Below are positions 51,928-61,503 of a stretch of 64,000 nt of DNA, in pieces. Both the position numbers and the translations under genes were made by a program. Where the stretch lies: contig JBOGNJ010000175.1 in the NCBI GenBank assembly GCA_050746905.1, positions 1-64,000 of the forward strand, read 5' to 3'. Numbering within the stretch: position 1 is the first letter of the stretch; each line of letters starts with the position of its first letter. This stretch comes from DAHUXN01 sp050746905. GTDB lineage: Bacteria; Acidobacteriota; Terriglobia; Acidiferrales; UBA7541. The notes beneath the pieces are model-generated. The model ran no database searches and was not told where the DNA came from. It saw only the letters and a list, made by a program, of their open reading frames with translations.

Positions 51928-52722
51928 ATGATAGCTGGCTCTCTCGGGTTGCATTCCCTCACGCATTTCGTAAATCTCGAACCGCGCTTCAGCTTTCCGC
52001 AAAGCGCGGTCACCAATGAAGAAATCGTTCTGCGTTGGATTCATTTCGTTGCGGGAATCATCTGGATTGGGCTTTTGTATTTTTTCAATTTAGTGGGCAC
52101 GCCGGTAATGAAGTCGCTCGACGATGCCACGCGCAAGAGAATTTATCCCGCCCTGATGTCGCGCGCCATGCAATGGTTTCGATGGTCCGCGCTTGTGACC
52201 GTGCTCGTAGGCCTGCGTTATTACATGATCCTGTTGCAGGCGGACGCCGAAAATGCGGGCCATCCGGGGTGGACAGGGAAGTGGCTCGGCGAATGGTTTC
52301 TCGTCTGGCTCGTCGCGTACGCCATTCTTTACGCGTTGCAGATGCCTTTTGGCGGACCGCTCGGAAGCGGTTGGGTGCGAGCGACCTTGATTGCGATCGT
52401 CGTGATCGCCGCCTCATGGGTGATTCTCGATCTAAATGCAGGACCAGAGTCTTCGAATGCGCATCTCGCCATCAGCATCGGCGGAGGGCTGGGATTCGTG
52501 ATGCTGCTCAACGCCTGGGGGATTGTGTGGCGCGTGCAGAAACGAATGATTCAGTGGACGCGTGCAAATGCCGAAAAAAGTCTGCCGATTCCTGTTCAAG
52601 CCGAACGCATGATGCGATTTTCGAATATCGCCTCACGGACGGCCTTCTGGTTGTCATTCCCCATGTTGTTTTTTATGGCCGCTGCCGAACATTTTCCATT
52701 TCTTGGCAGCTTAGTCCGGTGA
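51928..52722 (+). CDS. PuuD-like integral membrane protein (urate hydroxylase family) without cytochrome c domain
   Basis: A 264-aa membrane protein with about seven TM helices: WIHFVAGIIWIGLLYFFNLV, AMQWFRWSALVTVLVGLRYY, EWFLVWLVAYAILYALQMPF, ATLIAIVVIAASWVILDL, HLAISIGGGLGFVMLLNAWG and ASRTAFWLSFPMLFFMAAA. The fold and HxxGxxWIG-type motifs match the N-terminal membrane part of PuuD, which oxidises urate. Classical PuuD has a C-terminal cytochrome c domain with CxxCH; none is present here. Start ATG 51928 has GGAGG spaced 7 nt; an ATG at 51913 lies before that SD. Activity on urate is uncertain. Confidence 0.8.
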   Translation: MIAGSLGLHSLTHFVNLEPRFSFPQSAVTNEEIVLRWIHFVAGIIWIGLLYFFNLVGTPVMKSLDDATRKRIYPALMSRAMQWFRWSALVTVLVGLRYYMILLQADAENAGHPGWTGKWLGEWFLVWLVAYAILYALQMPFGGPLGSGWVRATLIAIVVIAASWVILDLNAGPESSNAHLAISIGGGLGFVMLLNAWGIVWRVQKRMIQWTRANAEKSLPIPVQAERMMRFSNIASRTAFWLSFPMLFFMAAAEHFPFLGSLVR

Positions 52723-52780
52723 CTAGAAAGTCTCCCCACAAACTTGCGTGCATCTTTCTGCGAAGCGCTGTCGGCGAGTT

Positions 52781-53974
52781 TCAGCGAGAGAGGATGCGCG
52801 TCTGTGTCTGGGAGACAAGTTCGTATCGGATCCCGCGCCAGCGAATCTGTCGCTCAAACGCCGACACGATGAAATTCCACAGGAATAAGAACGGTACGAG
52901 AGGCGCAAGCGCAATCCACGCCCAGCTCCACTGATCGCATTTCGCTCGCCATTCGCGCAGCACTTCCTGTACGGCGACCGCGCGAAGAGCACCCTTTCCA
53001 GCGGCCAGTAGGACGATGAGAATCGCAAGCAGGGACATTCCTGTCCAGGAATATCCAGCTAACATACGATCGAAAATCGCGTAAATCGAGTACAAGATCG
53101 CTACGCAATAGGAAAGATGCGCCAGCGCCGCCAAGATCCAGCGGCGCGGTGAATAGACGCGCGTCAGAATCATTTGGCGATTAGTAAACTCGACCAACTG
53201 TTCCAGGTTGACGTCTCCGACTGTCGGTGCCAGACATTCCGGCACAAACACCACTGGCAAACCGGCGCGCTCCAGCGCCGCCGTGAGCGTCCAATCGTCG
53301 CTCACCGCCCCCTGCCAAGCTTCCAGAACATCGGCGCTTTTGAAAACCTCGCGACGTATTGCCGTGCCGCCGCCCCAGCAGAAATTACGATTATGGTCGC
53401 CAAATTGGGTAGCGATGGCCGCGTTCCAGGCGGAGAGCATGGCGCTTTCAAATCCGCCACGGTTGGGAAAATACCAGCGGTACGTCGTTGCCGCGCCGAG
53501 CTTTGTATTGGCAAGTGGCGCAACTATGTGCGAGAGCCATCCTCGGCCGGGACGCGCATCCGAATCGACAAAAACAAAAACGTCACATTTTTCCGCCACT
53601 TCCTGAACCGCCGCACCCAGATTATTCACTTTCTCGCCGCGATTCTGCGGCGAGCCCGCCACCACCAGATGGGTTGGCCGCTTACTTGCCGCCATGGCGC
53701 GATCAATGATCGCGCGCGCGGGATCCAGCGCGCTGGCCAAAACGAAATAAACCTCATATTCGGGATAATCGAAGTTCAAGAGCGCGCCAAGATTTCCTTC
53801 GAGGCCAGCTTCCGCACCTTTGCAAGGACAGATCACGGCGGCTCGCGGCGCGTAGAATCCCTGATGCGTAATCAGCCGGCGGCGCACCATAGTGAGCCAT
53901 TTCCAGCCGTCCCATAACGACACAAGCCCTTGGGCAATCTGTTGCAAAACGAGAAGGTAGAAGAGAGTCAGCAT
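52781..53974 (-). CDS. Membrane glycosyltransferase, family 2/21-like
   Basis: A 397-aa GT-A glycosyltransferase with an N-terminal TM helix and three C-terminal TM helices (about 285-385). Catalytic features are FVFVDSDARPGRGWLSHI (DxD-like), GGGTAIRREVF, VSDDWTLTAALERAG (catalytic Asp) and RQMILTRVYSPRRW, the (Q/R)xxRW-like end typical of ceramide-glucosyltransferase-type enzymes. It may glycosylate a lipid acceptor at the inner membrane. Its plus-strand neighbour PuuD ends just 58 nt away, convergent. Acceptor and sugar unknown. Confidence 0.85.
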   Translation of the reverse strand: MLTLFYLLVLQQIAQGLVSLWDGWKWLTMVRRRLITHQGFYAPRAAVICPCKGAEAGLEGNLGALLNFDYPEYEVYFVLASALDPARAIIDRAMAASKRPTHLVVAGSPQNRGEKVNNLGAAVQEVAEKCDVFVFVDSDARPGRGWLSHIVAPLANTKLGAATTYRWYFPNRGGFESAMLSAWNAAIATQFGDHNRNFCWGGGTAIRREVFKSADVLEAWQGAVSDDWTLTAALERAGLPVVFVPECLAPTVGDVNLEQLVEFTNRQMILTRVYSPRRWILAALAHLSYCVAILYSIYAIFDRMLAGYSWTGMSLLAILIVLLAAGKGALRAVAVQEVLREWRAKCDQWSWAWIALAPLVPFLFLWNFIVSAFERQIRWRGIRYELVSQTQTRILSR

Positions 53975-54126
53975 CTTCTACAAGGATAACGGAATAAGAC
54001 GCGCGGCCAACGGCAGAGACTCGCTGCGGTGCCTAAAGGTTATTTGTTCGCTAGGACAGGTAAAGTGCCGCCCAATATTGACCAATTTTATGCGTTTGAC
54101 CTTTTCGGTGCCAAGCGAGTGCGCCA

Positions 54127-54720
54127 TTAGCGGCGCTTGCGGCGAGAGAACACTCTCATCAAAACTACCGACGCCGTGGCAATGAGTTCAGCTTCGAATT
54201 TCGCGGCGGCATGGCGCGCTTGATCGAGCATGGGAGCATCCAGCAACAGGCCGCAACGATCCACAAATGGTCCTTTCGGCGTGGCAAGAACGCGGCTGCG
54301 TTTCTGTGCGCGCGGCACTTCTCCATAGAGCCTTCGGAAAAGTCCGATGTCGCGGCAAAAGTCATCGAAGTCCTCTTTGCTCCATCCCACGCTGCGGCCG
54401 AGGGCGTCATAAAATTCCTCGCGAAATAATCTGACGAGCCTGGATTGGGCAGGATTCACCCGCTGTTTTGGGCGAATGCCGAGGCCCTGGGGCGCCTGAA
54501 ATTCAATTTGCAGCGCAAGGACAAGCAACGCTTCGCGGCGAATCGTTTCGACGAGGTCGCGATAGCGCTGCGGGTCAGACGTGCGCCCCGGCCGCTTTTT
54601 GTCGTTCACATACCATCGCAGGAATTTCGGTACCAGCGCGCCGCGATCCAGCGCCGTAACAAGCTGCGATGCAGTTTCCTGCGCGCGCACCGCAACCTGT
54701 CTTGGGGTTAACGAGAACAT
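54127..54720 (-). CDS. Conserved-looking hypothetical protein, no recognised domain
   Basis: A 197-aa soluble, mostly helical protein: FLRWYVNDKKRPGRTSDPQR, YRDLVETIRREALLVLALQI, FREEFYDALGRSVGWSKEDF, FDDFCRDIGLFRRLYGEV and a C-terminal helix (AAAKFEAELIATASVVLMRV) ending in a basic tail (FSRRKRR). I recognise no family. Codon use looks like the neighbours. It lies downstream of the lon terminator, on the same strand, and has its own start. Confidence 0.6.
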   Translation of the reverse strand: MFSLTPRQVAVRAQETASQLVTALDRGALVPKFLRWYVNDKKRPGRTSDPQRYRDLVETIRREALLVLALQIEFQAPQGLGIRPKQRVNPAQSRLVRLFREEFYDALGRSVGWSKEDFDDFCRDIGLFRRLYGEVPRAQKRSRVLATPKGPFVDRCGLLLDAPMLDQARHAAAKFEAELIATASVVLMRVFSRRKRR

Positions 54721-54779
54721 GAAGGAAAATGATACGTCTACACGAACATGTGTGCGTCGAAATCCTGCGGCCAGCGCCG

Positions 54780-54816
54780 CAAAAATGAAAAGGCCCGGCT
54801 GGTTGACCGGGCCTTT
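54780..54816 (-). terminator. Rho-independent terminator of lon
   Basis: A 10-bp stem (AAAGGCCCGG / CCGGGCCTTT, arms 54789-54798 and 54807-54816) with an 8-nt loop, followed on the minus strand by TTTTCATTTTT. It sits 28 nt past the lon stop. Confidence 0.93.
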
Positions 54817-54843
54817 CGCTCAGGGCTTCTCACGTTGGCAATC

Positions 54844-57261
54844 TTAATGTACTGGCGTGACCGGAGGACGTTCCTCGCGATGTTCTGCGCCTCCGACGGC
54901 GCGCGGCCACGGCTCGATTTTGCCAAGCGCCAGTTCGAGCGCCTGGTCCACCGAATGCACGAAGTGGATTTGCAGCCCATCGAGCAAATCGGTCGGCAGG
55001 TCTTCCTTCACATTCGGCTCGTTCTCCGCCGGCAGAATCACTTCGCGAATCCCCGCACGCTTCGCGCCGAGGACTTTTTCCTTGATGCCTCCGACCGGTA
55101 GCACCACGCCGCTCAGGGAAATTTCTCCCGTCATTGCCACGCGTGGACGAATCGCATGCCCGCTCAACAGGCTGACGAGAGCCGTCACCATCGCAACACC
55201 CGCCGAAGGGCCGTCCTTTGGTATCGCGCCCGACGGAACGTGGATGTGTACGTCCTGCTTGCGGAAGAAATCCGGATCGATACCGTAACGCTCGGCGTTT
55301 GCACGCACCCATGATAGAGCGGCACGCATCGACTCCTGCATCACTTCGCCCAAGTGCCCGGTCATGGTGAACTGCTTGCCGCCGCGCATGCTCGTCGCTT
55401 CGATAAACACGATGTCGCCGCCCGCCGGCGTCCACACAAGTCCAACCGAAACGCCGGGTCGTGAGACGCGTTCCTCCACTTCCTTTTCGATGTGCACCTT
55501 GGGCACGCCCAGGGTTTCGCGAACCACTTCGGGACTCACCACCAGTTTTTCCAGCTTCCCTTCGGCAATTCGGCGCGCCTGCTTGCGAATCAGAGTCGCA
55601 ATTTCGCGCTCCAGACTTCGCACGCCGGCTTCCCGCGTATAGCCGTGAATGATCTCGCGCAGCCCTTCGTCGGCGAATTCGATTTGCTCGCCGGCCTTCA
55701 GGCCATTTTCGGAGCATTGGCGCGGAATCAAAAACCGCTTGGCGATATGGATCTTCTCTTCTTCCGTGTAACCCGCAAGCTCGAGAATCTCCATGCGGTC
55801 GCGCAGCGGCTCTGGAATCGGGTCCATCCAGTTCGCCGTGGCCACGAACAGCACTTTCGACAAGTCGAACGGCACGTCGAGGTAGTGGTCACGAAACGAA
55901 GCGTTTTGCTCCGGGTCGAGCACTTCCATCAACGCGGCCGACGGGTCGCCACGGAAATCGCGGCCGAGTTTGTCGACTTCGTCGAGCATGAACACAGGAT
56001 CGAGCGTCTCGGCGCGTCGAATGCCCTGAATAATTTGACCCGGCAGCGCGCCGATGTAGGTGCGCCGATGGCCGCGGATTTCTGCTTCGTCGTGCATGCC
56101 GCCCAGCGAAATACGCACGAATTTTCGGCCCAACGCGCGCGCAATCGATTTTCCGAGCGACGTTTTGCCCACCCCGGGAGGCCCGAGGAAGCAGAGAATC
56201 GGGCCTTTCATGCCCGGCTGAAGCTTCTTCACCGCCAGATAATCCAGAACGCGCTGCTTCACTTTCTCGAGGTCGTAGTGATCCTCGTCCAGAATCCCTT
56301 GCGCCTTGGGGATGTCGATGTCTTCGACACCGGAGGTTTTCGTCCACGGCAACGACGTCATCCATTCCAGATACGTGCGCGACACCATATACTCTGCGGA
56401 AGCGGGCGTCATGCGGGTCAGGCGTTTTAACTCACGTTCACACTCTTTTTTCGCTTCCGCGGACATACCGCTCGATTCCACCTTATCGCGCAGCTCGGCA
56501 ACTTCGCTCTGCGTGTCATCCGTGTCGCCCAGCTCCTTCTGAATGGCCTTGAGCTGTTCGCGCAACAGAAATTCCCGTTGCGATTGGTTCACCTGCTCCT
56601 GCACTTGATCGTGAATTTTCGCGCGAAGTTCCAGCACTTCCTTCTCTTTGGTCAGTTCGCGGATCAGCGATTCCAGGCGCTTGCGAACACTCGACGTTTC
56701 CAAAAGCTCCTGGCGAACCATGGTGCTCAGCGACGGCAGCGTTCCCGCCACAAAGTCTGCAAGTTGCGAGGGAGACTCCATATTCAATGCCACGCCTTGC
56801 AGGTCGTCAGAAAGCTGCGACGACCGTGCCACTACCTCCCGGAACAGCTCTTGCGTATTTCGAAAAAGCGCCGTCAATTCAGCCTCAGGCGCGTCATCCA
56901 CATCTGGCATCTCTTCCACACGCGCGCGCAGGAACGGCTTCAAGCCGAGCACTTCAAGCACGCGAATTCGCGTCAATCCTTCGAGAAACACAACTACGTT
57001 TCCATTCGGAGTGCGCACCATTTTGTGAACTTTGCCGAGCGCGCCGATCTGGTGAAGATCAGTGCCGACCGGGTCTTCGATCCGAGGATCCAGTTGCGCA
57101 ACCACACCCAGGATTTTCTCTTCCCCTTCCAGCGAGTCGAGTAGCGCCAGGGAGCTTTCGCGCCCGACGGTCAACGGCATCACTGCGCCGGGAAAAAGAA
57201 CCGTGTCCCTAAGTGGCAATATCGGCAGTTCACGAGGTACGGAAGTTTGTTGTTTGGCCAT
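54844..57261 (-). CDS. lon: ATP-dependent protease La (Lon)
   Basis: Lon degrades misfolded and regulatory proteins in the cytosol. The 805-aa length is standard. The N-terminal substrate-binding LON domain starts LPILPLRDTVLFPGAVMPL; the AAA+ module carries Walker A GPPGVGKTSLGKS and Walker B FMLDEVDKLG; and the C-terminal peptidase domain has KDGPSAGVAM with the catalytic Ser686 and GGIKEKVLGAKRAG with Lys729. The ATG follows AGGGGAG. The gene ends before a clear terminator and is read from an AT-rich promoter region. Regulation by heat shock is usual, but no CIRCE-type box is visible. Confidence 0.97.
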   Translation of the reverse strand: MAKQQTSVPRELPILPLRDTVLFPGAVMPLTVGRESSLALLDSLEGEEKILGVVAQLDPRIEDPVGTDLHQIGALGKVHKMVRTPNGNVVVFLEGLTRIRVLEVLGLKPFLRARVEEMPDVDDAPEAELTALFRNTQELFREVVARSSQLSDDLQGVALNMESPSQLADFVAGTLPSLSTMVRQELLETSSVRKRLESLIRELTKEKEVLELRAKIHDQVQEQVNQSQREFLLREQLKAIQKELGDTDDTQSEVAELRDKVESSGMSAEAKKECERELKRLTRMTPASAEYMVSRTYLEWMTSLPWTKTSGVEDIDIPKAQGILDEDHYDLEKVKQRVLDYLAVKKLQPGMKGPILCFLGPPGVGKTSLGKSIARALGRKFVRISLGGMHDEAEIRGHRRTYIGALPGQIIQGIRRAETLDPVFMLDEVDKLGRDFRGDPSAALMEVLDPEQNASFRDHYLDVPFDLSKVLFVATANWMDPIPEPLRDRMEILELAGYTEEEKIHIAKRFLIPRQCSENGLKAGEQIEFADEGLREIIHGYTREAGVRSLEREIATLIRKQARRIAEGKLEKLVVSPEVVRETLGVPKVHIEKEVEERVSRPGVSVGLVWTPAGGDIVFIEATSMRGGKQFTMTGHLGEVMQESMRAALSWVRANAERYGIDPDFFRKQDVHIHVPSGAIPKDGPSAGVAMVTALVSLLSGHAIRPRVAMTGEISLSGVVLPVGGIKEKVLGAKRAGIREVILPAENEPNVKEDLPTDLLDGLQIHFVHSVDQALELALGKIEPWPRAVGGAEHREERPPVTPVH

Positions 57262-57366
57262 ATCTTAACTCCCCTCTTGCCTCGTGGGAACGAACTCTCA
57301 CAGGGCCTTGCCTAAACTAATTCGATGCAGCAACAGCAGAAAGGGTTACAAGTTCCTAAAGCCCCA

Positions 57367-57448
57367 ATGTTAGATATGCTTAGCATAGGAGACTCATGTA
57401 TTCAATTTTAAATATAACTCTATTGTATTCATAATATTAAATAAATAA
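57367..57448. promoter_or_regulatory. AT-rich promoter region upstream of lon
   Basis: A run of about 80 bp that is strongly A+T-rich (TTTTAAATATAAC, ATAATATTAAATAAATAA) within an otherwise GC-rich contig, located 106-187 bp upstream of the lon start and just past the cca stop. Several TATAAT-like boxes can be drawn, so no single promoter is assigned. An H-NS-like or UP-element function is possible. Confidence 0.45.
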
Positions 57449-57463
57449 CGGATTCACGCATCC

Positions 57464-58828
57464 TCACGTCCGCTGCGCATTTCCCCTCTTTGAAATCCTC
57501 GTTTCGTTGGCGGGGAAGGCATCTCTTACCATTTCAACTGCCTGTTCGTGTGTTCGAACTTTACCTTCAAGCTGGGCGTCTTCCACAGTCCGCAGGATTT
57601 CCTTGAACGCCGGACCGGGCGCATATCCCATTGCTTTCAGATCATCGCCAGTCAGCAGTCGCGACGGGCGCACCGCGTCCGGAGGTGTCTCGGCCAGAAA
57701 ACGCTGCGTGAAATCGTAACAAGTCATATCCCGGTGGCTTGAAAGGCAATCCAGACGGTGCAGCTCAAGATGTTCCTCGAATCGTGGCAGGCGCACAAAG
57801 CGTTTCAGCGTCGACGCTCGCATCTGCGCCACGTCCTTGAACCGCAGATGATTCGCCACGAGCAATGCGATTTGCTCAGTGTCGTCATTCGAAAATCTCA
57901 ATCGCTGGCAGATTTCTTCGGCTATCCGCGTACCCACTTCCACGTGCTCATCGAAACGTATCCGATCGTTCGGACCCGCTGGCGGCTTGAACGTCGCTGG
58001 CTTCCCCACGTCGTGCAGCAGCACTCCCCAGGCAAGCGTCGGCGAGCAGGCCGCCGGAAGCTGCCCCAGCATTAACAATGTGTGTACCCAAACATCCCCC
58101 TCGGGATGGAATTGCGGCGGCTGCGCCACTCCCTTCATCCGTGAAATCTCCGGAAGCAGTTCGCCCAGCAGCCCTGTTTCATCGAGCAGCTCAAAGGCGC
58201 GTCGCGCGGCGCCCTCCGTCAGCATTTTCGTCAGTTCGTCGCGCAAGCGCTCCTGCGAGACTTGCACGATTTCCGGTGCGCGTTTGACGATGGCCGCGTG
58301 TGTAGTAGCGTCAATCACATAACCAAAACGCGCTGCGAAGCGCACCGCGCGCACCATGCGCAGTTTGTCCTCGTCGAATCGCAGTTCGGGATCGCCAATC
58401 GCCCGAACGATGCCCGCTGCCAAGTCCGCTTGGCCGCTGACAAAATCCAGAACGCGGCCGTCGCGCGGATCCATCATCAAGCCGTTAATCGTGAAGTCAC
58501 GCCTGCGCGCATCTTCCTCGGGCGTCGCCGAAAATTTCACGGCAACAGGATGGCGGCCGTCGGCGTACCCCAGGTCAGACCGGAACGTGGCCACTTCGAC
58601 TTGAAGGTCATCTCCGGTCACAACGATTACGCCGAATTGGGCGCCGACCGCTATGCTCCCCGGAAAGAGCCTTTGCACTTCTTCCGGACACGCGTCCGTG
58701 GCCACGTCGTAATCCACCGGCTCACGGTGCAAGAGCAAGTCGCGCACGCAGCCTCCTGTAAACAGGGCTTGATAGCCAGCCCCGCGCAGTTTCTCGCAGA
58801 CTTGCTCGGCCAGTTGGCGCGCGTTCAT
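57464..58828 (-). CDS. cca: CCA tRNA nucleotidyltransferase / polyA polymerase-like with HD domain
   Basis: A 454-aa class II nucleotidyltransferase. The head is FTGGCVRDLLLHREPVDYDV then ATDACPEEVQRLF (GGxxR and DxD), followed by ARRRDFTINGLMMDPRDG, RMVRAVRFAARFGYVID, ERLRDELTKML, and the HD domain with LLHDVGKPATF and HVEVGTRIAEEICQRL. Length and order match the HD-containing CCA enzymes, which add or repair the 3' CCA of tRNA, although the one tRNA here has CCA encoded. Strand as lon, but a separate unit upstream of the AT-rich region. Confidence 0.92.
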   Translation of the reverse strand: MNARQLAEQVCEKLRGAGYQALFTGGCVRDLLLHREPVDYDVATDACPEEVQRLFPGSIAVGAQFGVIVVTGDDLQVEVATFRSDLGYADGRHPVAVKFSATPEEDARRRDFTINGLMMDPRDGRVLDFVSGQADLAAGIVRAIGDPELRFDEDKLRMVRAVRFAARFGYVIDATTHAAIVKRAPEIVQVSQERLRDELTKMLTEGAARRAFELLDETGLLGELLPEISRMKGVAQPPQFHPEGDVWVHTLLMLGQLPAACSPTLAWGVLLHDVGKPATFKPPAGPNDRIRFDEHVEVGTRIAEEICQRLRFSNDDTEQIALLVANHLRFKDVAQMRASTLKRFVRLPRFEEHLELHRLDCLSSHRDMTCYDFTQRFLAETPPDAVRPSRLLTGDDLKAMGYAPGPAFKEILRTVEDAQLEGKVRTHEQAVEMVRDAFPANETRISKRGNAQRT

Positions 58829-58949
58829 GCCTGAATTATGTGCCTCAACAGTAGTCAGGGCAAACTACACTGTCTGTAAGAGTGCGGGGAATGCGAATCC
58901 CGTACATTCGCTCATTCTGCAATGCGTCTCCGAACTGTTATACGGAAGC

Positions 58950-60110
58950 CTAGAGGAATCGGACTGCCATGCAGGTAATGTCGTCGTGCTGACGCGCCGG
59001 ACCGACGAAAGCATCCACGTCCGCCATCAGGAAGCCCAGAACCGTCGCGGCAGATTCGTGCGTGAAAGTTTGAACGCGCGCCTGTATCCTTGCCTCGCCG
59101 TATTCTTCGCCGCCGCCATTCACGGCTTCAGCCAGCCCGTCCGTGAAAATCACTAAAAGATCGCCGCTCTCGATCGCTACCGTCACCGAGCGATATTCCG
59201 TCGAGCTATCAATTCCGAAAGGCACACCGCCCTCGGAAAAGCGTTCCATCACTCCCGAAGCGCGGCGCAAGAACGGTGCATTGTGCCCCGCGTTAACGTA
59301 GCGAATGTTGTGCGCCGACGGGTCGTACTCGGCAAAAAATGCCGTTGTGAAACGCATGCCCATCAGGCTGTGGCCGCAGGCGTAATGATTCAGGTCGCGC
59401 GCCAGTTCGTCGAGACTGCCGGGACGCGTCGCAAGCGAATGAAGGCTCGCCTGAAAAGTCGCCATCAACAGCGCCGCGGGAACACTCTTGCCCGCCACGT
59501 CGGCCACCACCATCAATAACGATTGCCCCACATGGCCTTCAGGCCCCACGCGCAGAAATGCGTCGTAGTAATCTCCCGCCACCGTGTTTTGAGGGCGTGT
59601 GGCGAACGCGATGTCGACGCCAGGAACGGCGGGCGGATGATCTGGGACGAGCCAATTTTGGATCTCACGCGCGATTTGCAGGTCGCGCTTCATCGTCACG
59701 CGATCAGCCAACTCCAAAGCCAGCAGAAGAAATAAAATTAGTGTGCCGAATCCGCCGAAATCAAGAGCGTATTGCCCGTGGCCCGAACTGAATTTGAAGT
59801 TAAAAAAAAACGACACGCACGCGATCAGCAGCAGCACGCGGCGTACGGGCGTCAGCTTCATCAGCATCGCCTGGAAGAGCGCCCACGCGATTCGAAACGG
59901 CCGCTTCCAGTGCCGCCCCTTACCAATCGCGTCCCAATCCACATCGTGCGAATAAAAGGAATAGGTGGCGCGCGCATCCGCCTTCATCTGGCCCCAGAGC
60001 TGCTGAATCGCGAGGCCTTCGGTCACACGTTGCCAGTAATCGCGCAGAGGCCTTCGCCGGTGCGGGCGGCCGCCCGCCGGTGCGGAATTTGTTGTTCCAG
60101 GTGAGGCCAT
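58950..60110 (-). CDS. SpoIIE/RsbU-type PP2C phosphatase with membrane segment
   Basis: A 386-aa protein. Two TM helices lie at about 88-110 and 118-140 (VLLLIACVSFFFNFKF, LILFLLLALELADRV) after a cytosolic N terminus. The linker REIQNWLVPDHPPAVPGVDI is the typical start of the SpoIIE-type PP2C domain, which continues with NTVAGDYYDAF (metal-binding Asp), VVADVAGKSVPAALLM, YVNAGHNAPFLRR, GDLLVIFTDGLAEAVN and DDITCMAVRF. Such phosphatases usually act on anti-sigma-factor antagonists in partner-switching stress control. No STAS or kinase partner is adjacent. Confidence 0.9.
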   Translation of the reverse strand: MASPGTTNSAPAGGRPHRRRPLRDYWQRVTEGLAIQQLWGQMKADARATYSFYSHDVDWDAIGKGRHWKRPFRIAWALFQAMLMKLTPVRRVLLLIACVSFFFNFKFSSGHGQYALDFGGFGTLILFLLLALELADRVTMKRDLQIAREIQNWLVPDHPPAVPGVDIAFATRPQNTVAGDYYDAFLRVGPEGHVGQSLLMVVADVAGKSVPAALLMATFQASLHSLATRPGSLDELARDLNHYACGHSLMGMRFTTAFFAEYDPSAHNIRYVNAGHNAPFLRRASGVMERFSEGGVPFGIDSSTEYRSVTVAIESGDLLVIFTDGLAEAVNGGGEEYGEARIQARVQTFTHESAATVLGFLMADVDAFVGPARQHDDITCMAVRFL

Positions 60111-60165
60111 GAAACGGGATTATACGGTAGTGCGTTGAGAGTCGCGACTGATTGCGAGAGCGCGG

Positions 60166-61428
60166 TTACGAATCGCCGCGCGGGCGCAGCGAGCCGCCCA
60201 GCTGAATTTTCGAGAAGCCGAAGCGGTCGCGAAGCCTGTCAGCGGCCTGCGCCAGGCGTTCGAGTTTCTCGCGGCGCCCGTCATCCAGCAATTCGAGCTG
60301 CCCGGTCGCCGAAGAAGCGGCCAGAAATGACGACAGCGCCACGCCCACCAAACGTAACTTCGCGGAGCCGCTCCATGCGCCATGGAATAATTCGCGAACC
60401 GCGGCGAGAATCGCAGCGTCCAAATCGGCGGGATTCGCGAACGTATGGCTGCGCGTGATGGTCTGAAAATTCGTGAAGCGCAGCGTCACCGTGACCGTGC
60501 GGCAAAAAAGCCCCGCGTCGCGCAAACGTTTTCCGGCTTTCTGCGTCAGCAGGCTCAACGTGGATTCCAGGATTTCGCGGTCCGCCGTGTCGCTGCCAAA
60601 CGTGCAATTGTGCGAAACGGATTTCGGCTCTGCATCCACGAAGAACTCGTATGTGTCCTGTCCACGAGCCTTACGGTAGAGCGCGGTTCCCCAGCGGCCA
60701 AATGTTTCTTCCAATCGCTCCTGCGTCACAGCGGCAAGTTGCGCCACAGTTTGAATACCCATGTTCGCCAGCGCGCCTTCCGTAACTTTCCCGATTCCGG
60801 GAATTTTTCGCACGCTGAGCGGCCCCAGATAAGCTTCCTCGCTTCCTTCGGGAACCCAGACGAGCCCGCGCGGCTTGGCCTGGTCGCTCGCCACTTTCGC
60901 AACGAGCCGTGTGCAGGCAAGGCCGCCGGAGCACGGCAGCCCGGTCTGTTTTGTAATGTCGCGCAGCAGACGATCCGCGGCGGCGAGCGACGGCCCGAGT
61001 AGCCGTTCTGCGCCCGTCAGGTCCAGATACGCTTCGTCAATCGAGGCCATTTCCACCACGGGCGAATATTTCGCCAGAATTCCCGCGACGCGGTCGCTCC
61101 ATTGCGAATACAGCTCGTGCCGATTATCGAGAAACACCGCGTGTGGACAGAGCTTCCCCGCGGTCCGCAGCGGCATGGCGGAGTGCACGCCGAAGCGTCG
61201 CGCTTCGTAACTCGCCGACGTAACCACACCGCGCTGATTCGCCTGGCCGCCGACTACTACGGGCAGCCCGCGCAACTCCGGGCGGTCGAGTAACTCCACC
61301 GACACGAAGAACGCGTCCATATCGACATGCAGTATGGAAATATTCGCAGGCCCCGCCGCCGGCGCGGCTGCTGGACTTGCCACCGGCGCGGCGTTTTGCT
61401 TGGCACGATATTGCGCGAGCTTCGGCAT
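60166..61428 (-). CDS. dinB: DNA polymerase IV (Y family)
   Basis: A 420-aa translesion polymerase. Catalytic motifs are ILHVDMDAFFVSVELLDRPE (first Asp ligand), SASYEARRFGVHSAMPLRTA, and MASIDEAYLDLTG (second Asp and Glu). The thumb HhH region is IPGIGKVTEGALANMGIQTV, and the little-finger domain follows. An Ala/Pro-rich N-terminal extension of about 28 residues precedes the polymerase start. No beta-clamp motif is obvious at the tail, which ends RDRFGFSKIQLGGSL. It is on the same strand as prmC and prfA but is a separate gene. Confidence 0.95.
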   Translation of the reverse strand: MPKLAQYRAKQNAAPVASPAAAPAAGPANISILHVDMDAFFVSVELLDRPELRGLPVVVGGQANQRGVVTSASYEARRFGVHSAMPLRTAGKLCPHAVFLDNRHELYSQWSDRVAGILAKYSPVVEMASIDEAYLDLTGAERLLGPSLAAADRLLRDITKQTGLPCSGGLACTRLVAKVASDQAKPRGLVWVPEGSEEAYLGPLSVRKIPGIGKVTEGALANMGIQTVAQLAAVTQERLEETFGRWGTALYRKARGQDTYEFFVDAEPKSVSHNCTFGSDTADREILESTLSLLTQKAGKRLRDAGLFCRTVTVTLRFTNFQTITRSHTFANPADLDAAILAAVRELFHGAWSGSAKLRLVGVALSSFLAASSATGQLELLDDGRREKLERLAQAADRLRDRFGFSKIQLGGSLRPRGDS

Positions 61429-61503
61429 AGGCGGAGGAGGGCTGCAGGAAATCTAATTCACTTTTCGTGCTGCGTCCAGCGGCATGGCACGCGCAAGCAG
61501 CCG

